The position numbers and the translations under genes were made by a program. DNA of 43,819 nt from NCBI GenBank assembly GCA_028293825.1, contig JAQGNY010000002.1, forward strand, positions 1 to 43,819, in the 5' to 3' direction. Positions 8,838-19,324 of this stretch are shown here, in pieces. The stretch comes from Verrucomicrobiaceae bacterium. GTDB lineage: Bacteria > Pseudomonadota > Gammaproteobacteria > Pseudomonadales > CAMLJR01. The first letter of the stretch is position 1, and every line of letters starts with the position of its first letter. The notes under the pieces are model-generated. The model saw nothing but the letters and a program-made list of their open reading frames with translations. It was not told the origin of the DNA and did no database searches.

Positions 8838-9148
8838 GACGAATGGCTGCACAAAAATTCGGCGGGCATTCTAGCAGTTTGTCGAAATTTACGGCCAGTT
8901 TGAGCGGCGCGGCACATCACTCTTTTCCAGCTTACTGCGACCCTGTTTCGAAATTAAGGCATGTAAAAGTGGCGGGTAGAATTTACGCCATCGCCTGACT
9001 ACAATGTCGCTCCACCCCGAGGCCCGAGCCCAGTTCTCGACGGCGACCTAACCCCGGTCCAGGTGACAGCGCCGTGTGCGATCCACACCCCGCAGTGACC
9101 TGCTCTAAAACCCGAACCCTTCAAAAACCAGCGAGATAGGACTTCACC
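8838..9148. other. divergent promoter region of ttcA and mdh
   Basis: This intergenic stretch of about 310 bp has no gene. It must hold the promoters of ttcA (minus) and mdh (plus). Toward mdh I can point to a TACAAT at 9000-9005 and a TAGAAT at 8977-8982 as possible -10 elements. The latter has a weak TTAAGG 17 bp upstream at 8954-8959. Neither is good enough to call with confidence. The mdh ribosome site is the purine-rich GAGATAGGA at about 9132-9140. Confidence 0.35.
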
Positions 9149-10129
9149 ATGACACAACCCGTTCGCGTTACTGTGACCGGCGCCGCCGGCCAGATTGGCT
9201 ACGCCCTGTTGTTCCGCATAGCCGCCGGCAACATGCTCGGTGCAAATCAGCCCGTAATTCTGCAGCTGCTCGATATCACCCCAGCGCTCGGCGCGTTGAA
9301 CGGCGTGAAGATGGAGTTGGACGATTGCGCATTCCCGCTGCTCGCTGGCGTTGTTGTCACCGACGATCCGAAAGTCGCCTTCAAAGACGCGGATTACGCG
9401 TTGCTGGTGGGCGCGCGTCCACGCGGTCCGGGCATGGAACGTAAAGACTTGCTCGAAGCCAACGCCGCGATTTTCTCGGTGCAAGGCAAAGCAATCGGCG
9501 AAGTCGCCAGCCGCGACATCAAAGTATTGGTGGTCGGCAACCCAGCCAACACCAATGCGCTGATCACACAACGCAATGCGAAAGGCATCGACCCGAAAAA
9601 CTTCACCGCGATGACCCGTCTCGATCACAACCGCGCCGCCACTCAACTCGCGCAGAAAACCGGCACCACGGTTAACGACGTGACCAACATGACGATTTGG
9701 GGCAATCACTCGTCCACGCAATACCCGGATCTGTTCCAGGCGAAAGTGAAAGGCAAACCGGCGCTCGATCTGGTCGACCAGACTTGGTACAAAGAAACCT
9801 TCATTCCGACCGTGCAACAACGCGGCGCCGCGGTAATCGCAGCGCGCGGTTCGTCGTCGGCGGCGTCTGCTGCTAACGCGGCAATCGATCACGTCCGCAC
9901 GTGGGCGCTCGGCACCGAAGGCGACAACTGGGTCAGCATGGGCGTGTATAGCGACGGCAGCTACGGCGTAGCCGAAGGTCTGATCTATTCGTTCCCGGTG
10001 CGTACCAAGAATGGCAAATGGGAAATCGTGCAAGGTTTGACGATTGACGCATTCAGCCAAGAAAAAATCAAAGCCACAGAAAAAGAACTTACCGAAGAAC
10101 GCGATGCGGTAAAACATTTGCTGCCGTAA
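9149..10129 (+). CDS. mdh: malate dehydrogenase
   Basis: This enzyme interconverts malate and oxaloacetate with NAD in the citric acid cycle. The 326-residue protein belongs to the cytosolic-type MDH branch found in many beta- and some gammaproteobacteria, not the enterobacterial type. The NAD-binding loop is GAAGQIG at 11-17. Substrate arginines lie in [11 protein letters not shown] (88-98) and TRLDHNRA (156-163), and the catalytic His187 is in IWGNHSS. The length is normal. A Rho-independent terminator follows directly, so the gene is monocistronic. The long open frame on the opposite strand of this gene is a codon-bias shadow. Confidence 0.96.
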   Translation: MTQPVRVTVTGAAGQIGYALLFRIAAGNMLGANQPVILQLLDITPALGALNGVKMELDDCAFPLLAGVVVTDDPKVAFKDADYALLVGARPRGPGMERKDLLEANAAIFSVQGKAIGEVASRDIKVLVVGNPANTNALITQRNAKGIDPKNFTAMTRLDHNRAATQLAQKTGTTVNDVTNMTIWGNHSSTQYPDLFQAKVKGKPALDLVDQTWYKETFIPTVQQRGAAVIAARGSSSAASAANAAIDHVRTWALGTEGDNWVSMGVYSDGSYGVAEGLIYSFPVRTKNGKWEIVQGLTIDAFSQEKIKATEKELTEERDAVKHLLP

Positions 10130-10145
10130 TCGGTCAGCGGATCAG

Positions 10146-10181
10146 AAAAGGGGGGAACGCTCTGCGTTTCTCCCTTTTTTT
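10146..10181 (+). terminator. Rho-independent terminator of mdh
   Basis: Seventeen bases after the mdh stop, AAAAGGGGGGAACGC pairs with GCGTTTCTCCCTTTT across a 3-nt TCT loop, allowing G-U pairs. A run of seven T residues ends the site. It is in the right place and orientation to end mdh transcription. Confidence 0.85.
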
Positions 10182-10348
10182 CGATTTAAGTTACTGAATT
10201 GCGCGCTTAAATTTGCCGGAACGAAATCACCGCTCTACTATTTATGAAGAAAAATAGGTTATGAACAAAAGCATGGATGGCAAAAACTCATACGCAAACT
10301 AACACCTCAAAACTTACGCTCGACTTCTAAACATTACTCGCAGGCACC

Positions 10349-11101
10349 ATGGCCCTACTTAAACAAATTCTTGCCCGACTGGGTTTGAAGTCCGCTTCAA
10401 ACGGCAGCGACATGTCGGACAATTATTCGCAGCTCGAACTGTTGCAGAGTCGCCACAGTTTTATCGAGGTGAAATTCCCTCGCATCGAACAAAACTTCCA
10501 AAGCATGATTTTGGAGTTGCATCCCGACGACAGCTATTTACTGATCGACGAATTGTATCCGCCGGAAAAACGCCTGGAATTATTGGAAGGCGATTCCGCA
10601 GAAATCAGCGCACAAGCACCCGGCATTAAAATTTCATTTTTTTCAAAATTGCTCGCCCGCGAAAGTATCGAAGGCATACCCGTTTACCGCATGGAACTGC
10701 CGGAAGAAATTGGCTCCAGCCTGCGTCGACGCGCTTATCGTATTTATGTCGAGCGCGAAAATGGTTTGAACATTGATATTCGCGACAGCGATGGCCAACC
10801 GTTCGATGCGCGCATCGTCAATTTATCCAGCGACGGCATCAAGCTATCGCTGCGCGGCGATGTCAGCAAACTGCTCGACAAAAATCGACTGCTCGAAAAA
10901 TGTGTGATCAAACTGCCAAATCATATTGATATCGATTGCAGTATCGAAGTCCGCAACATATACGTAATCCGCACACCGTCCCTGCACACATTGGCCGGCG
11001 CCACACTCACCGTGTCGATGCCATCGCACAGCACCAAGCTCGGTCAATATCTCGCCGCGATACAACGCAAACAACGCCGCCGTGAGGCCCGCTTAGCGTA
11101 A
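10349..11101 (+). CDS. PilZ-domain protein, YcgR-like
   Basis: The 250-residue protein has an N-terminal YcgR-type domain (about 30-120) followed by a PilZ domain. PilZ domains bind cyclic di-GMP through RxxxR and D/NxSxxG motifs. Here RRAYR is at 127-131 and NLSSDG at 158-163, with Asn in place of the usual Asp. In E. coli YcgR brakes the flagellar motor when c-di-GMP rises, and a similar motility role is plausible here because the window encodes a flagellum. The gene stands alone: about 170 bp lie between the mdh terminator and its start, and it ends 3 bp from the convergent ABC permease gene. Confidence 0.8.
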   Translation: MALLKQILARLGLKSASNGSDMSDNYSQLELLQSRHSFIEVKFPRIEQNFQSMILELHPDDSYLLIDELYPPEKRLELLEGDSAEISAQAPGIKISFFSKLLARESIEGIPVYRMELPEEIGSSLRRRAYRIYVERENGLNIDIRDSDGQPFDARIVNLSSDGIKLSLRGDVSKLLDKNRLLEKCVIKLPNHIDIDCSIEVRNIYVIRTPSLHTLAGATLTVSMPSHSTKLGQYLAAIQRKQRRREARLA

Positions 11102-11104
11102 AAA

Positions 11105-13609
11105 TTAAAGCGCATTTAAAACCCGCATCGGTGGCACATTAACGACATTGCGACAACCCAAATAGCCGGCCGCGCCGATTAATGCGGCACCAAAGATTGG
11201 CCCCGTAAACCAAACCCAACCGTGCAATACGAAATGCATATCCAACTGCCGCGATTCGAATTGCCACACCGCGCATTCGGCGGCACCGGCAGCGAGCAAT
11301 CCTGCCAGCGCGCCCAACACCGCAAACTCGATCACCAGACTGCCGACAATCAATCGACGCCGCGCACCGAGTGCACGCAGCACTGCGTTTTCCTGCATGC
11401 GCAGATCAAGCGTCGATAATACGCTGGCAAATAACACCAACAAGCCACAGGCAACAATTAGCCACAACACCAATTCAATCGCGCGACTGACTTGATCGAC
11501 GATGGTGCGCACCTGTGACAGAATTGCGTCGATTTCCAAAATCGTTACCGCAGGAAATTGCCGCACCAACTCGTTGAGAATTAATTTCTGGCCTGGCGCC
11601 AAATAAAAACTAGTGATGTATGTCGCCGGATAATCGCGCAATATTGATGGCGGAAAAATCATAAAAAAATTCGGCTGCATACTGTCCCAATTCAAGCTGC
11701 GCAAACTGGTTACAACAACGGTCAGCTGCTCATCGGCCATTTGAAATAACAATTTATCGCCGAGATGAATACCGAGCCGCTCGGCCAAGCCGGATTCTAC
11801 CGACACTTCCGCACCGGCATTCGGTTCAAACCATTTGCCTTCGACAATGCGATTTTCGTGCGGCAATTGTTCGCCCCAGCTCAAATTCAACTCGCGATCG
11901 ATATCGACATCACGCTCACGCTTGCCGTCTTTTTTATCGCTTTTATCTGTTGCGACTCGCACTGTTTCGCCATTTACCGCCGTTAAACGGCCGCGCACCA
12001 TCGGATAAAATCCGGCACTGTGAATATTTTTCTGCGTCAATAATTGTTCGAGTGCGGCAGTTTGCGTCGGCGCAACATTGATTAAAAAATAATTCGGTGC
12101 GTTCGCAGGTAATTGCGTTTTCCATTCCGCCAGCAATGAAGTACGCACCAACGCGATAATCAGCAACAACATAATCGCCAGCGCAAAAATAACCATTTGC
12201 ACGGCATTCTGCGCACGGCGTCGCTGCAATGACGCCAACGCCAAACGCCACATCGACCCGGCATGCATACCGAACGAATGTGCGCCGCGCAGCAATAACC
12301 AAGCGACCAAACCGACCGCCACTAATACCGCAGCCACACCGGCGAAAACCGTCGCGGTTAACGCCAAGCTTTCGCTGTAATACCACATCAACGCGGCGAT
12401 GCTGCCAACACCGAGTACCAATGCGCCGGCACCGCGCCCGCGCCGACTTTCCAAATCGCGACGCAATACGCGCAGCGGCGGTGTTTCGCGCAGCGCCAAT
12501 AACGGCGGCAACGCAAATGCCAGCACACACACCAACGCAGTTATCAGCGCCATTACAATCGGCCACCAGGTTCCCGCAGGTAATGTCTGTTGAAAAAAAT
12601 TCGCCAGCCAATATAAAAATACCGCTTGCAACGCGTAGCCAATCGCCACGCCCAACACCACGCCAAGTGTCGCAATAATTAATAGATGTGAAAAATAAAT
12701 CGAAAATACGCGCGCGCCGGAAGCGCCGAGACAACGCAGCATGGCGACATGATCGAAATGGCGCTCACTGTAACGACGCGCCGATAACGCGATCGCAATT
12801 CCCGCCAATGCAACGCCGAGCGCGCCTGCAAGCAATAAAAACTTTTGCGCGCGTTCGATGGCATTGCCGATCCGCGGCTGCGCTTCGCCAACGCCCTGCC
12901 ACCGATGCGCCGACAATAATTGCGGTTGCAACCACGTCTGATACGTTTGCAGAACCGTATCGCTGCCGGCGAATAAATATTTGTAACGCACGCGACTGCC
13001 GGGCTGAACGATTTGCGTGGCATCGAGATCGGCGCTTGCCATCATCGCGCGCGGCGCGAAAATATCGACGCCGCTATCGGGCTCGCTAACCAGCACTGCG
13101 CCGACCCGAAAACTCGCCGCGCCAATTTCAACAGTCGCGCCAATATCGATATTCAACAGCGGCAATAATCGCGAGTCGAGCCACACCTCACCCGGCGCAG
13201 GTCCGTGCGTTGCAACTTGCGCATCGCCAAATGCGGCCTGTGCAATTTTTAATTGGCCGCGCAACGGATATTGCGGCGACACCGCTTTAATCGACGCCAA
13301 CTGCGTGTTGTCGCCGGCAACCAACATCGATTGAAAGGAAACCGTTTCCGCGCGCTGCAAGCCGATTTGATCGGCATGCTCCAGCCATTGCGGTGACACC
13401 GGCCACGCACTGCTGAGTACGCGATCGGCGGCAAGAAATTGATTGCTGTTGGCATTAATCCCCAATTGCAGACGCTCGGTAAACGACGCGATGCCGACCA
13501 CAATGGCCACCGCCATCGCCAACGACAGCAGCAACAAACCCAGTTCACCACCGCGCCAATCGCGCACTAATAATTTCAGCGCCAGCGACGCACGCGGATT
13601 CAACGTCAT
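11105..13609 (-). CDS. ybbP: ABC transporter permease, FtsX/MacB-like (YbbP type)
   Basis: This 834-residue inner-membrane protein has an N-terminal membrane helix (about residues 22-44) and a large periplasmic domain. It then has several membrane segments in two FtsX-type blocks, around 255-440 and at the C-terminus (for example [20 protein letters not shown]). That is the duplicated architecture of YbbP/LolE-like permeases. The family exports or extracts lipophilic compounds, but the exact substrate is unknown. Its ATG overlaps the stop of the ATPase gene (ATGA), and the divergent tesA next to the pair is the same neighbourhood as E. coli tesA-ybbA-ybbP. Confidence 0.88.
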   Translation of the reverse strand: MTLNPRASLALKLLVRDWRGGELGLLLLSLAMAVAIVVGIASFTERLQLGINANSNQFLAADRVLSSAWPVSPQWLEHADQIGLQRAETVSFQSMLVAGDNTQLASIKAVSPQYPLRGQLKIAQAAFGDAQVATHGPAPGEVWLDSRLLPLLNIDIGATVEIGAASFRVGAVLVSEPDSGVDIFAPRAMMASADLDATQIVQPGSRVRYKYLFAGSDTVLQTYQTWLQPQLLSAHRWQGVGEAQPRIGNAIERAQKFLLLAGALGVALAGIAIALSARRYSERHFDHVAMLRCLGASGARVFSIYFSHLLIIATLGVVLGVAIGYALQAVFLYWLANFFQQTLPAGTWWPIVMALITALVCVLAFALPPLLALRETPPLRVLRRDLESRRGRGAGALVLGVGSIAALMWYYSESLALTATVFAGVAAVLVAVGLVAWLLLRGAHSFGMHAGSMWRLALASLQRRRAQNAVQMVIFALAIMLLLIIALVRTSLLAEWKTQLPANAPNYFLINVAPTQTAALEQLLTQKNIHSAGFYPMVRGRLTAVNGETVRVATDKSDKKDGKRERDVDIDRELNLSWGEQLPHENRIVEGKWFEPNAGAEVSVESGLAERLGIHLGDKLLFQMADEQLTVVVTSLRSLNWDSMQPNFFMIFPPSILRDYPATYITSFYLAPGQKLILNELVRQFPAVTILEIDAILSQVRTIVDQVSRAIELVLWLIVACGLLVLFASVLSTLDLRMQENAVLRALGARRRLIVGSLVIEFAVLGALAGLLAAGAAECAVWQFESRQLDMHFVLHGWVWFTGPIFGAALIGAAGYLGCRNVVNVPPMRVLNAL

Positions 13610-14319
13610 TGCGCCGCACTCGCTTCATGCAATGCCACGCTGGGATTGCGCGCACCGGTGTCGGCGACAATTTCACCCATCGCAAATTCGATACGGCGTG
13701 CACAGCGCTCGGTTAAACGCTCTTCGTGTGTGACCAAAACCAATGTCGTTTGCGCAGCGCGATTTAATTCAAACAATAAATCGATGATGGTCGCGCCGGT
13801 TGCGGTATCGAGGTTGCCGGTGGGTTCATCGGCAAAAAGAATTTTCGGCGAATTCGCAAATGCACGCGCGATGGCAACGCGCTGTTGCTCGCCACCGGAT
13901 AATTGCCGTGGATAATGTTGTTGCCGCGAAGCAAGTCCGACGCGTTGCAAAAAATTTTCCGCCGCCGCGCGCGCATCGCGCTGCCCTTTTAATTCCAGCG
14001 GCAGCATTACATTTTCGAGCGCCGTTAAACTCGGCAACAATTGGAACGATTGAAAAACAAAACCGACTAACTCAGCACGCAACTGCGCGCGTTCATCTTC
14101 ATCGAATGCGGTAATTTCTCGATCGGATAACCAAATTTTACCGCTGGTGGGCACGTCGAGACCGGCTAACAATCCGAGTAAGGTAGACTTGCCGGAACCC
14201 GACGCGCCGACAATCGCAACACTTTCACCGGCCTTGATCTGCAGCGTGATGCCTTTCAGGATGTGCAACGCGCCGCTCGCGGTGGTTACGGTTTTTTGTA
14301 AATTTTCGCTACGAATCAT
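13606..14319 (-). CDS. ybbA: ABC transporter ATP-binding protein (YbbA type)
   Basis: This is the nucleotide-binding subunit that partners the downstream permease. From the ATG at 14319 (237 residues) it has Walker [10 protein letters not shown] at 38-46, the signature [14 protein letters not shown], and Walker [13 protein letters not shown], followed by a switch histidine in LVTHE. This is a LolD/MacB/YbbA-class ATPase. An in-frame start at 14340 would add seven residues; I prefer 14319 because GGA lies a suitable distance upstream and the family usually begins with M-I-x. The gene is divergent from tesA across 138 bp. Confidence 0.92.
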   Translation of the reverse strand: MIRSENLQKTVTTASGALHILKGITLQIKAGESVAIVGASGSGKSTLLGLLAGLDVPTSGKIWLSDREITAFDEDERAQLRAELVGFVFQSFQLLPSLTALENVMLPLELKGQRDARAAAENFLQRVGLASRQQHYPRQLSGGEQQRVAIARAFANSPKILFADEPTGNLDTATGATIIDLLFELNRAAQTTLVLVTHEERLTERCARRIEFAMGEIVADTGARNPSVALHEASAAQ

Positions 14320-14457
14320 AAGGGTTCCAACGTGAGACAACTATTTCCAAAATCACCGCGTCCAACATCGCCGCATGCAAAACCACTCAGGGCAAATTTT
14401 TTGTTTTCAAAACTGCCGTCGACAATAGCGCCGTGGCGCCAATTGCTGCGCAGCAAA

Positions 14458-15069
14458 ATGATCGCGTGGGTAATAGTTTGCGCGGCGCAACTGTTGTTTG
14501 GTGCACAGGTCCGTGCGGATACGTCCAATTTATCGGCGCCTAATTTACTGGTGCTGGGCGATAGCTTAAGCGCCGCCTATGGTATACCGCGCGAACGCGG
14601 GTGGGTGACGCTACTGCAGCAAAAATTAACAAACTTTCACGTCGTCAACGCCGGTATCAGCGGCGACACTACCGACGGCGGTCTCGCCCGTTTACCCGCG
14701 CTGCTACAAAAATATAAACCGACAATTGTTGTGATCGAACTTGGCGGTAACGACGCTTTGCGCGGCTTTCAAATTCAACGCATCCGCGACAATTTGGAAC
14801 AACTGATAAAGCTTTGTCAGAATGCGGGCGCAAAAGTTTTATTGGTCGGCATGAAAATTCCGCCTAATTACGGCCTTCGCTACACTTCGGATTTTTTCGC
14901 GAACTACACCGACACCGCAAAAAAATATTCAGTGCCTCTGGTACCATTTTTTATGGAAGGCATCGCGACCCATCCCGAGCTGATGCAGGACGATGGCATT
15001 CACCCGCGCGCAGAAGCGCAGCAACAATTATTAGATAATGTATGGCCGTATTTACAGAAGTTGTTGTAG
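14458..15069 (+). CDS. tesA: periplasmic SGNH esterase, TesA/ApeA-like
   Basis: TesA is a broad-specificity periplasmic thioesterase/lysophospholipase/arylesterase. Starting at ATG 14458, the first 20 residues form a clean signal peptide (hydrophobic core, then FGAQVRA before the cut). The mature SGNH hydrolase has the nucleophile Ser36 in LGDSLSA, the block with GGNDALRG, and the catalytic Asp/His pair in DGIHPRAE (Asp179, His182). The length of 203 residues matches the E. coli enzyme (208). An ATG at 14332 in frame would add 42 residues that bury the signal peptide, so I reject it, although no strong ribosome site precedes 14458. Confidence 0.9.
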   Translation: MIAWVIVCAAQLLFGAQVRADTSNLSAPNLLVLGDSLSAAYGIPRERGWVTLLQQKLTNFHVVNAGISGDTTDGGLARLPALLQKYKPTIVVIELGGNDALRGFQIQRIRDNLEQLIKLCQNAGAKVLLVGMKIPPNYGLRYTSDFFANYTDTAKKYSVPLVPFFMEGIATHPELMQDDGIHPRAEAQQQLLDNVWPYLQKLL

Positions 15070-15079
15070 AGGAAACTCA

Positions 15080-15505
15080 TTAAGCAGATTTTAGATAAAT
15101 ATCGACATTAGCTTTTTTAGCCGCTTTGCGTAAATCCTAATCGAGAGTCGCGAGCGGCAATCTTTCGCGAACGGAAAGCTCTAGATAAGCCGCATCGTAA
15201 CTACTCAACTTATAAATGCGCGCTAATGATAGCGTTCTTGAGAAGGCCTGCTGTGCTGTGGCGAGATCAATACGCAGCGGCAAATTTTCGAGCTGACTGA
15301 CAAAACCTTCAACTTCGCCAGCTTCGATTTCACCGCGTCTCTCCGCACTCATTAATACATTGACCACTTCCAAATGCCGTAAGCCTGGGACCACTACATC
15401 GATGTCGTTAAATGATCTCAAAACACTCTCGGCATATTTTTGATCGATGGCTTTTTCGCTTTGCAATAGCCAACGCATTGCAACCGAATGATCCAATACA
15501 AACAT
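15080..15505 (-). pseudogene. VapC-like PIN ribonuclease cut by an amber codon
   Basis: PIN-domain toxins of the VapC type cleave RNA with four acidic residues holding metal. The open part runs from ATG 15505 to a TAG at 15137-15139 (122 residues). It shows Asp5, Glu46, Asp104 in YDAAYLEL and Asp122 in LPLATLD. Translation past the TAG in the same frame continues as DLRKAAKKANVDIYLKSA to TAA at 15080-15082, which is exactly the tail expected in relatives. The TAG therefore replaced a sense codon (Lys is usual there, so AAG to TAG is likely). All four acidic residues lie before the stop, so partial activity is possible. The ATG lies 2 nt after the antitoxin-like gene. Confidence 0.75.
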
Positions 15506-15507
15506 GC

Positions 15508-15705
15508 CTAACACCGCCTTCCTTCCTGCTTCATTGCATCCAACTCAGCATCCGATACGAAATGTTTTTTCATTTTCAATAGTGTCGCAACAGCGATCCT
15601 TGCTTTTTCTCGATTTCGTTCAATGATTGCTCCCGCCATAATGGAGACGCGATATGGTGCTTCCTCACGCGGCAACAAACCCATAGAATCCGCCATCGTT
15701 CTCAT
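15508..15705 (-). CDS. putative antitoxin of a vapBC-like pair
   Basis: This 65-residue protein sits directly upstream of the VapC-like gene, in the position of a VapB antitoxin. The start at ATG 15705 is set by a strong GGAGGT 11 nt upstream on the minus strand. The protein is rich in Arg, Lys, Met and Glu and ends with HFVSDAELDAMKQEGRRC. I do not recognise a specific DNA-binding fold, so the antitoxin call rests on size, position and coupling. Its 5' end lies 16 bp from the start of the divergent transporter gene, so its promoter must overlap that gene's coding sequence. Confidence 0.55.
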   Translation of the reverse strand: MRTMADSMGLLPREEAPYRVSIMAGAIIERNREKARIAVATLLKMKKHFVSDAELDAMKQEGRRC

Positions 15706-15721
15706 ACTAATAATGACCTCC

Positions 15722-16654
15722 ATGAAAAACTTTCTCGATAAATTCACCAGTGCATTTCCTCTTGTCGTAACCCTTTGCAGCGTGCTGGCGTTGTGGCACC
15801 CGCCATTATTTACATGGTTTAGCGGCTTATGGATCACACTCGGCCTGGGCGTGATCATGCTGGGCATGGGGATAACGCTAACAGCGCAGGACTTCACACG
15901 CATCGTGCAAATGCCGGGCTGGGTTTTGCCCGGTGTCATTTTGCATTACACCATCATGCCGCTGTCCGGCTGGGCGATTGCAAAACTGCTGGCATTACCG
16001 GATGCGTATGCCGTGGGATTAATTTTGGTTGCATGCTGCCCGTGTGGAACGGCTTCGAATGTGATCAGCTATTTATCGCGTGCGAATGTGGCGCTGTCGG
16101 TCACGCTAACGACATTCTCCACAATACTCGCCGTCGTGATGACGCCGTGGCTGACCTCCGCACTCGCCGGCTCGCGTATGGAAATTAACGCGTGGGGATT
16201 ATTCGTATCCTGTCTTGAAGTTGTTTTAGTGCCGACCATCGCTGGGGTTTTACTGAATCGTTATTCGCCGCAATTAACAAAAAAAGCCACACGCATAAGC
16301 CCGGCAATTGCAGTCTTGGTTATCGCATTAATCGTGGCATCGGTGCTCGGTGCAGGCCGCACGCAAGTTTTGCAAGCAGGACCGCGCCTGCTGCTCGGCG
16401 TTCTAATGCTGCATGTATCGGGCTTCGGCCTGGGTTATCTATTTTCGTATTGGATCAATCGCAGCGAAACCGTCGCACGCACCATCTCGATTGAAGTGGG
16501 AATGCAGAATTCAGGACTGGGCGCACAGCTCGCGCGCGCGCACTTTCCAGCAGGCTCCGGCGTCGATGTACCGAGTGCCATTTCCGCATTAATGCATTGT
16601 ATTTTGGGGAGTGTGTTGGCGGCGGTTTGGCGGCGGCGACCGCCGCAGAATTAA
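15722..16654 (+). CDS. bile acid:sodium symporter family (BASS) transporter
   Basis: This 310-residue membrane protein has about nine or ten hydrophobic segments and begins in the way typical of bacterial BASS proteins (FTSAFPLVVTLCSVLALWHP). Family landmarks include GLGVIMLGMGITL, the LVACCPCGTASNVISYLSRANVALSV stretch of the substrate/sodium site, and EVGMQNSGLGAQLA near the C-terminus. Members carry organic anions with sodium; the substrate here is unknown. The ATG at 15722 is chosen by similarity to the family N-terminus, but no Shine-Dalgarno precedes it. It ends 11 bp from the convergent metallopeptidase gene. Confidence 0.88.
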   Translation: MKNFLDKFTSAFPLVVTLCSVLALWHPPLFTWFSGLWITLGLGVIMLGMGITLTAQDFTRIVQMPGWVLPGVILHYTIMPLSGWAIAKLLALPDAYAVGLILVACCPCGTASNVISYLSRANVALSVTLTTFSTILAVVMTPWLTSALAGSRMEINAWGLFVSCLEVVLVPTIAGVLLNRYSPQLTKKATRISPAIAVLVIALIVASVLGAGRTQVLQAGPRLLLGVLMLHVSGFGLGYLFSYWINRSETVARTISIEVGMQNSGLGAQLARAHFPAGSGVDVPSAISALMHCILGSVLAAVWRRRPPQN

Positions 16655-16665
16655 TAATCGACTAT

Positions 16666-17334
16666 TCAAAACTGCTTCAACAACACTTCGCGTTGTTTCC
16701 AATCCGGCATGACATGTTCGAGTAGTTGATAGAATTTTTTGCCGTGATTGAATTCGAATAAATGACACAGCTCGTGCGCGATAACGTAGTCGATTAGCGT
16801 TAATGGCAACTTAACCAACTCGACATTTAAGGTGACGCGACCGTGGCGGCTGCAACTGCCCCAGCGACGACGCATAGAGCGCAAGCGTAATTCGGGGGCG
16901 GCGAGAATGCCGGGGAAGCGCTGGCAGACAATTAATAAACGTTCGCTAAACGTGTGCTGCGCTTGATCGCGATACCAGTCGTTGAGTTGGCGCGATAGAC
17001 GCGGCAAATTCCACGGATCGCGCGCGCTGACCGCGATGCTTTCCTCGCTGCACAGCACCGCCATTTCTTTTCCAGTGTTTACTTCTAATTTGCGCGGCGT
17101 ACCGAGAAACCAAACCGCGGAGCCCGGTTCGATTAATGTTTGCCATTGTTGGCGTTGTTGCTGCTGATCGCGGGTTTTTATAATCCAGGCGGATTTTTTT
17201 TCGACGAAGCTAACGATATGTTTTTGATTCATCCCATGCGGTGCGCGCACTTCGACGCTGCCATCAATCAGTACATACAGCGCCAAAGTTTTGCGGGTTT
17301 GGAATTTCACCGCGTAGGAAAAATTCTCGCTCAT
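16666..17334 (-). CDS. YgjP-like zinc metallopeptidase (DUF45/M48)
   Basis: This 222-residue soluble protein belongs to the YgjP/SprT-like group of zinc metallohydrolases. The zinc site is HELCH at 187-191, with a third ligand His197 in the segment FNHGKKFY. It is preceded by the family signature MRRRWGSCS near 154-162. The physiological role of the family is poorly defined; some bacterial copies sit with restriction systems, but nothing of that kind is present here. The start codon overlaps the recQ stop (ATGA), so the two genes are co-transcribed. Confidence 0.88.
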   Translation of the reverse strand: MSENFSYAVKFQTRKTLALYVLIDGSVEVRAPHGMNQKHIVSFVEKKSAWIIKTRDQQQQRQQWQTLIEPGSAVWFLGTPRKLEVNTGKEMAVLCSEESIAVSARDPWNLPRLSRQLNDWYRDQAQHTFSERLLIVCQRFPGILAAPELRLRSMRRRWGSCSRHGRVTLNVELVKLPLTLIDYVIAHELCHLFEFNHGKKFYQLLEHVMPDWKQREVLLKQF

Positions 17335-19148
17335 GATATCGCCAGGTCACCTGCCTGTTCGCGGATAACGGCGAGAAAAGCCGCACCGTAATGTTCGAGC
17401 TTGGATTGACCGACGCCACTGATATGCAACAGTGCGGACTCGGTTAATGGCTGCTCGACCGCCATCAAACGCAACGTCGCATCGTGAAATACCATGAATG
17501 GTGCAATGCCCTGCTCTTCCGCAATACGTTTGCGACAATCGCGCAACGCGCGCCACAGCGGCTCCAACTCCGGCGTGACATCAACCAGACGATTGCGCGA
17601 ACGCTGCGCGCGTGCATTGGTATCGACCGTATCGATGCGCAATGCCAACGCTATTTCGCCGCGCAATACCGGCCGCGATTGTTCGGTTAAACGCAAACCA
17701 CCGAAACCTTGCACATCGACCTCAATAAAACCGCGAATCAATAATTGCCGAATCAGTGAGCGCCACTGCTGTTCACCCAGGCCTTTGCCGATACCGAATG
17801 TGCTGAGTTTTTCGTGGCCGTACTGCAACACTTTTTCATTACTTTTGCCGAGCAGAATATCGACGGTGTGCGCGGCGCCGAAACGCTGGCCGCTGCGATA
17901 AATACACGATAATAATTTTTGCGCAGCCTGCGTTGCATCCCAGGTTTTCGGCGGCGTTAAGCACGTATCGCAATTGCCGCAGCGACGGCCGTAATCGTCG
18001 CCGAAATACGCCAGCAATGCTTCGCGGCGGCAGTCGATCATTTCGCACCAGCCGAGCAGCGTGTCGAGCTTGTGCCGCTCCTGCCGCTTGAATTGTTCCG
18101 GCGCATCGCTGCTGGCGAGCATGTCTTTCATGCGCACCACATCTTGCAAGCCGTACAGTAATAATGCCGTGGCGGGCTCGCCGTCGCGACCGGCGCGGCC
18201 CGTTTCCTGGTAATACGCTTCCATACTTTTCGGCAGATCGAGATGCGCGACAAAACGCACGTCGGGTTTATCGATACCCATGCCGAACGCAATCGTCGCC
18301 ACCATCACGATGCCGTCTTCGCGCAGAAAACGCCGCTGATTTGTTTCGCGCAAAATAGGCGACAACCCGGCGTGATACGGCAGCGCTGTGATGCCCTGCT
18401 CATTCAGCCATTCGGCGGTCGCTTCTACTTTTTTGCGCGACAGGCAATAGACAATGCCGGCTTGACCGCGATAGCTGTCGAGAAATTTCAGCAACTGTTT
18501 GCGCGCATCGACTTTCGCCGCGACCTGATAACAAATATTCGGCCGGTCGAAACCGCTGACGAACCATTCCGCATCACGTAATTGCAAACGCTCGGCAATT
18601 TCGGCGCGGGTGCGAATATCCGCTGTCGCGGTCAACGCCACACGCGGCACGTTGGGAAAGCGCTCGGAGAGCAAACTTAAACCGAGATAATCCTTGCGAA
18701 AATCGTGGCCCCATTGCGCCACGCAATGCGCTTCGTCGATGGCGAATAAAGCCAGCTCGCAGCGCTCCAGAAACTGCAGCGTGCGCGGCTGCAGCAAACG
18801 TTCGGGCGCGATGTAGAGCAGATCGAGTTCGCCGCGCAACAATTGCTGCTCGACGGCGCGCTGCGCGTCCATATCGAGGCTTGAATTTAAAAACGCGGCA
18901 CGCACGCCGAGTTGATGCAGGTTATCGACCTGATCCTGCATCAGCGCAATCAGCGGCGACACGACGATGCCGACACCGGGGCGCAGCAGTGACGGGATTT
19001 GATAGCACAGCGATTTGCCGCCGCCGGTTGGCATCAACACCAACGCGTCGCGGCCCTGGCCAACGGTTTCGATAATCGCAGCCTGCTGGCCGCGAAATTG
19101 CGGATAGCCGTAAACTGTATTGAGGATGTGCAGCGCGGGGGCAGTCAT
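17331..19148 (-). CDS. recQ: ATP-dependent DNA helicase RecQ
   Basis: RecQ unwinds DNA 3' to 5' and acts in recombination, replication restart and the SOS response. From ATG 19148 the 605-residue protein has Walker A TGGGKS at 41-46 and the FAIDEAHC motif. The helicase C domain carries GRAGRDGE, followed by a zinc-binding RQC domain with four cysteines (including CGNCDTC). The C-terminal HRDC domain ends in a [15 protein letters not shown] stretch. The start at 19148 fits the conserved N-terminus ([18 protein letters not shown]). An earlier start at 19199 is open but not conserved. Confidence 0.96.
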   Translation of the reverse strand: MTAPALHILNTVYGYPQFRGQQAAIIETVGQGRDALVLMPTGGGKSLCYQIPSLLRPGVGIVVSPLIALMQDQVDNLHQLGVRAAFLNSSLDMDAQRAVEQQLLRGELDLLYIAPERLLQPRTLQFLERCELALFAIDEAHCVAQWGHDFRKDYLGLSLLSERFPNVPRVALTATADIRTRAEIAERLQLRDAEWFVSGFDRPNICYQVAAKVDARKQLLKFLDSYRGQAGIVYCLSRKKVEATAEWLNEQGITALPYHAGLSPILRETNQRRFLREDGIVMVATIAFGMGIDKPDVRFVAHLDLPKSMEAYYQETGRAGRDGEPATALLLYGLQDVVRMKDMLASSDAPEQFKRQERHKLDTLLGWCEMIDCRREALLAYFGDDYGRRCGNCDTCLTPPKTWDATQAAQKLLSCIYRSGQRFGAAHTVDILLGKSNEKVLQYGHEKLSTFGIGKGLGEQQWRSLIRQLLIRGFIEVDVQGFGGLRLTEQSRPVLRGEIALALRIDTVDTNARAQRSRNRLVDVTPELEPLWRALRDCRKRIAEEQGIAPFMVFHDATLRLMAVEQPLTESALLHISGVGQSKLEHYGAAFLAVIREQAGDLAIS

Positions 19149-19324
19149 GGCGGCGATTATACCTGCCCGATCGCCGCCGAGTCGCGCGCTCGGCGCCACT
19201 AAACGCGGTTGTTAGTTCGGCAGCTCGCAGATAGAGCGTGCGCGCAGATAGAAACCCCGGTCTGCATCGGCGCCGGAGAATTGCATATACTCCGCGCGAC
19301 ACGATTTATGCGGACATCCAAGCC

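Noticed and set aside
8999-10117. A 372-codon open frame on the strand opposite mdh
   Set aside because: It mirrors mdh almost exactly, its translation is low-complexity in Arg, Val, Phe and His without a known motif, and mdh is certain. It is a by-product of codon bias.
14332-14457. Longer start for tesA
   Set aside because: It would place 42 charged residues before a clear signal peptide and nearly overlap the divergent ATPase gene.
15623-15721. Extended N-terminus of the BASS transporter from an upstream ATG
   Set aside because: The added 33 residues overlap the antitoxin-like gene antisense and are not like the family. The family N-terminus begins at 15722.
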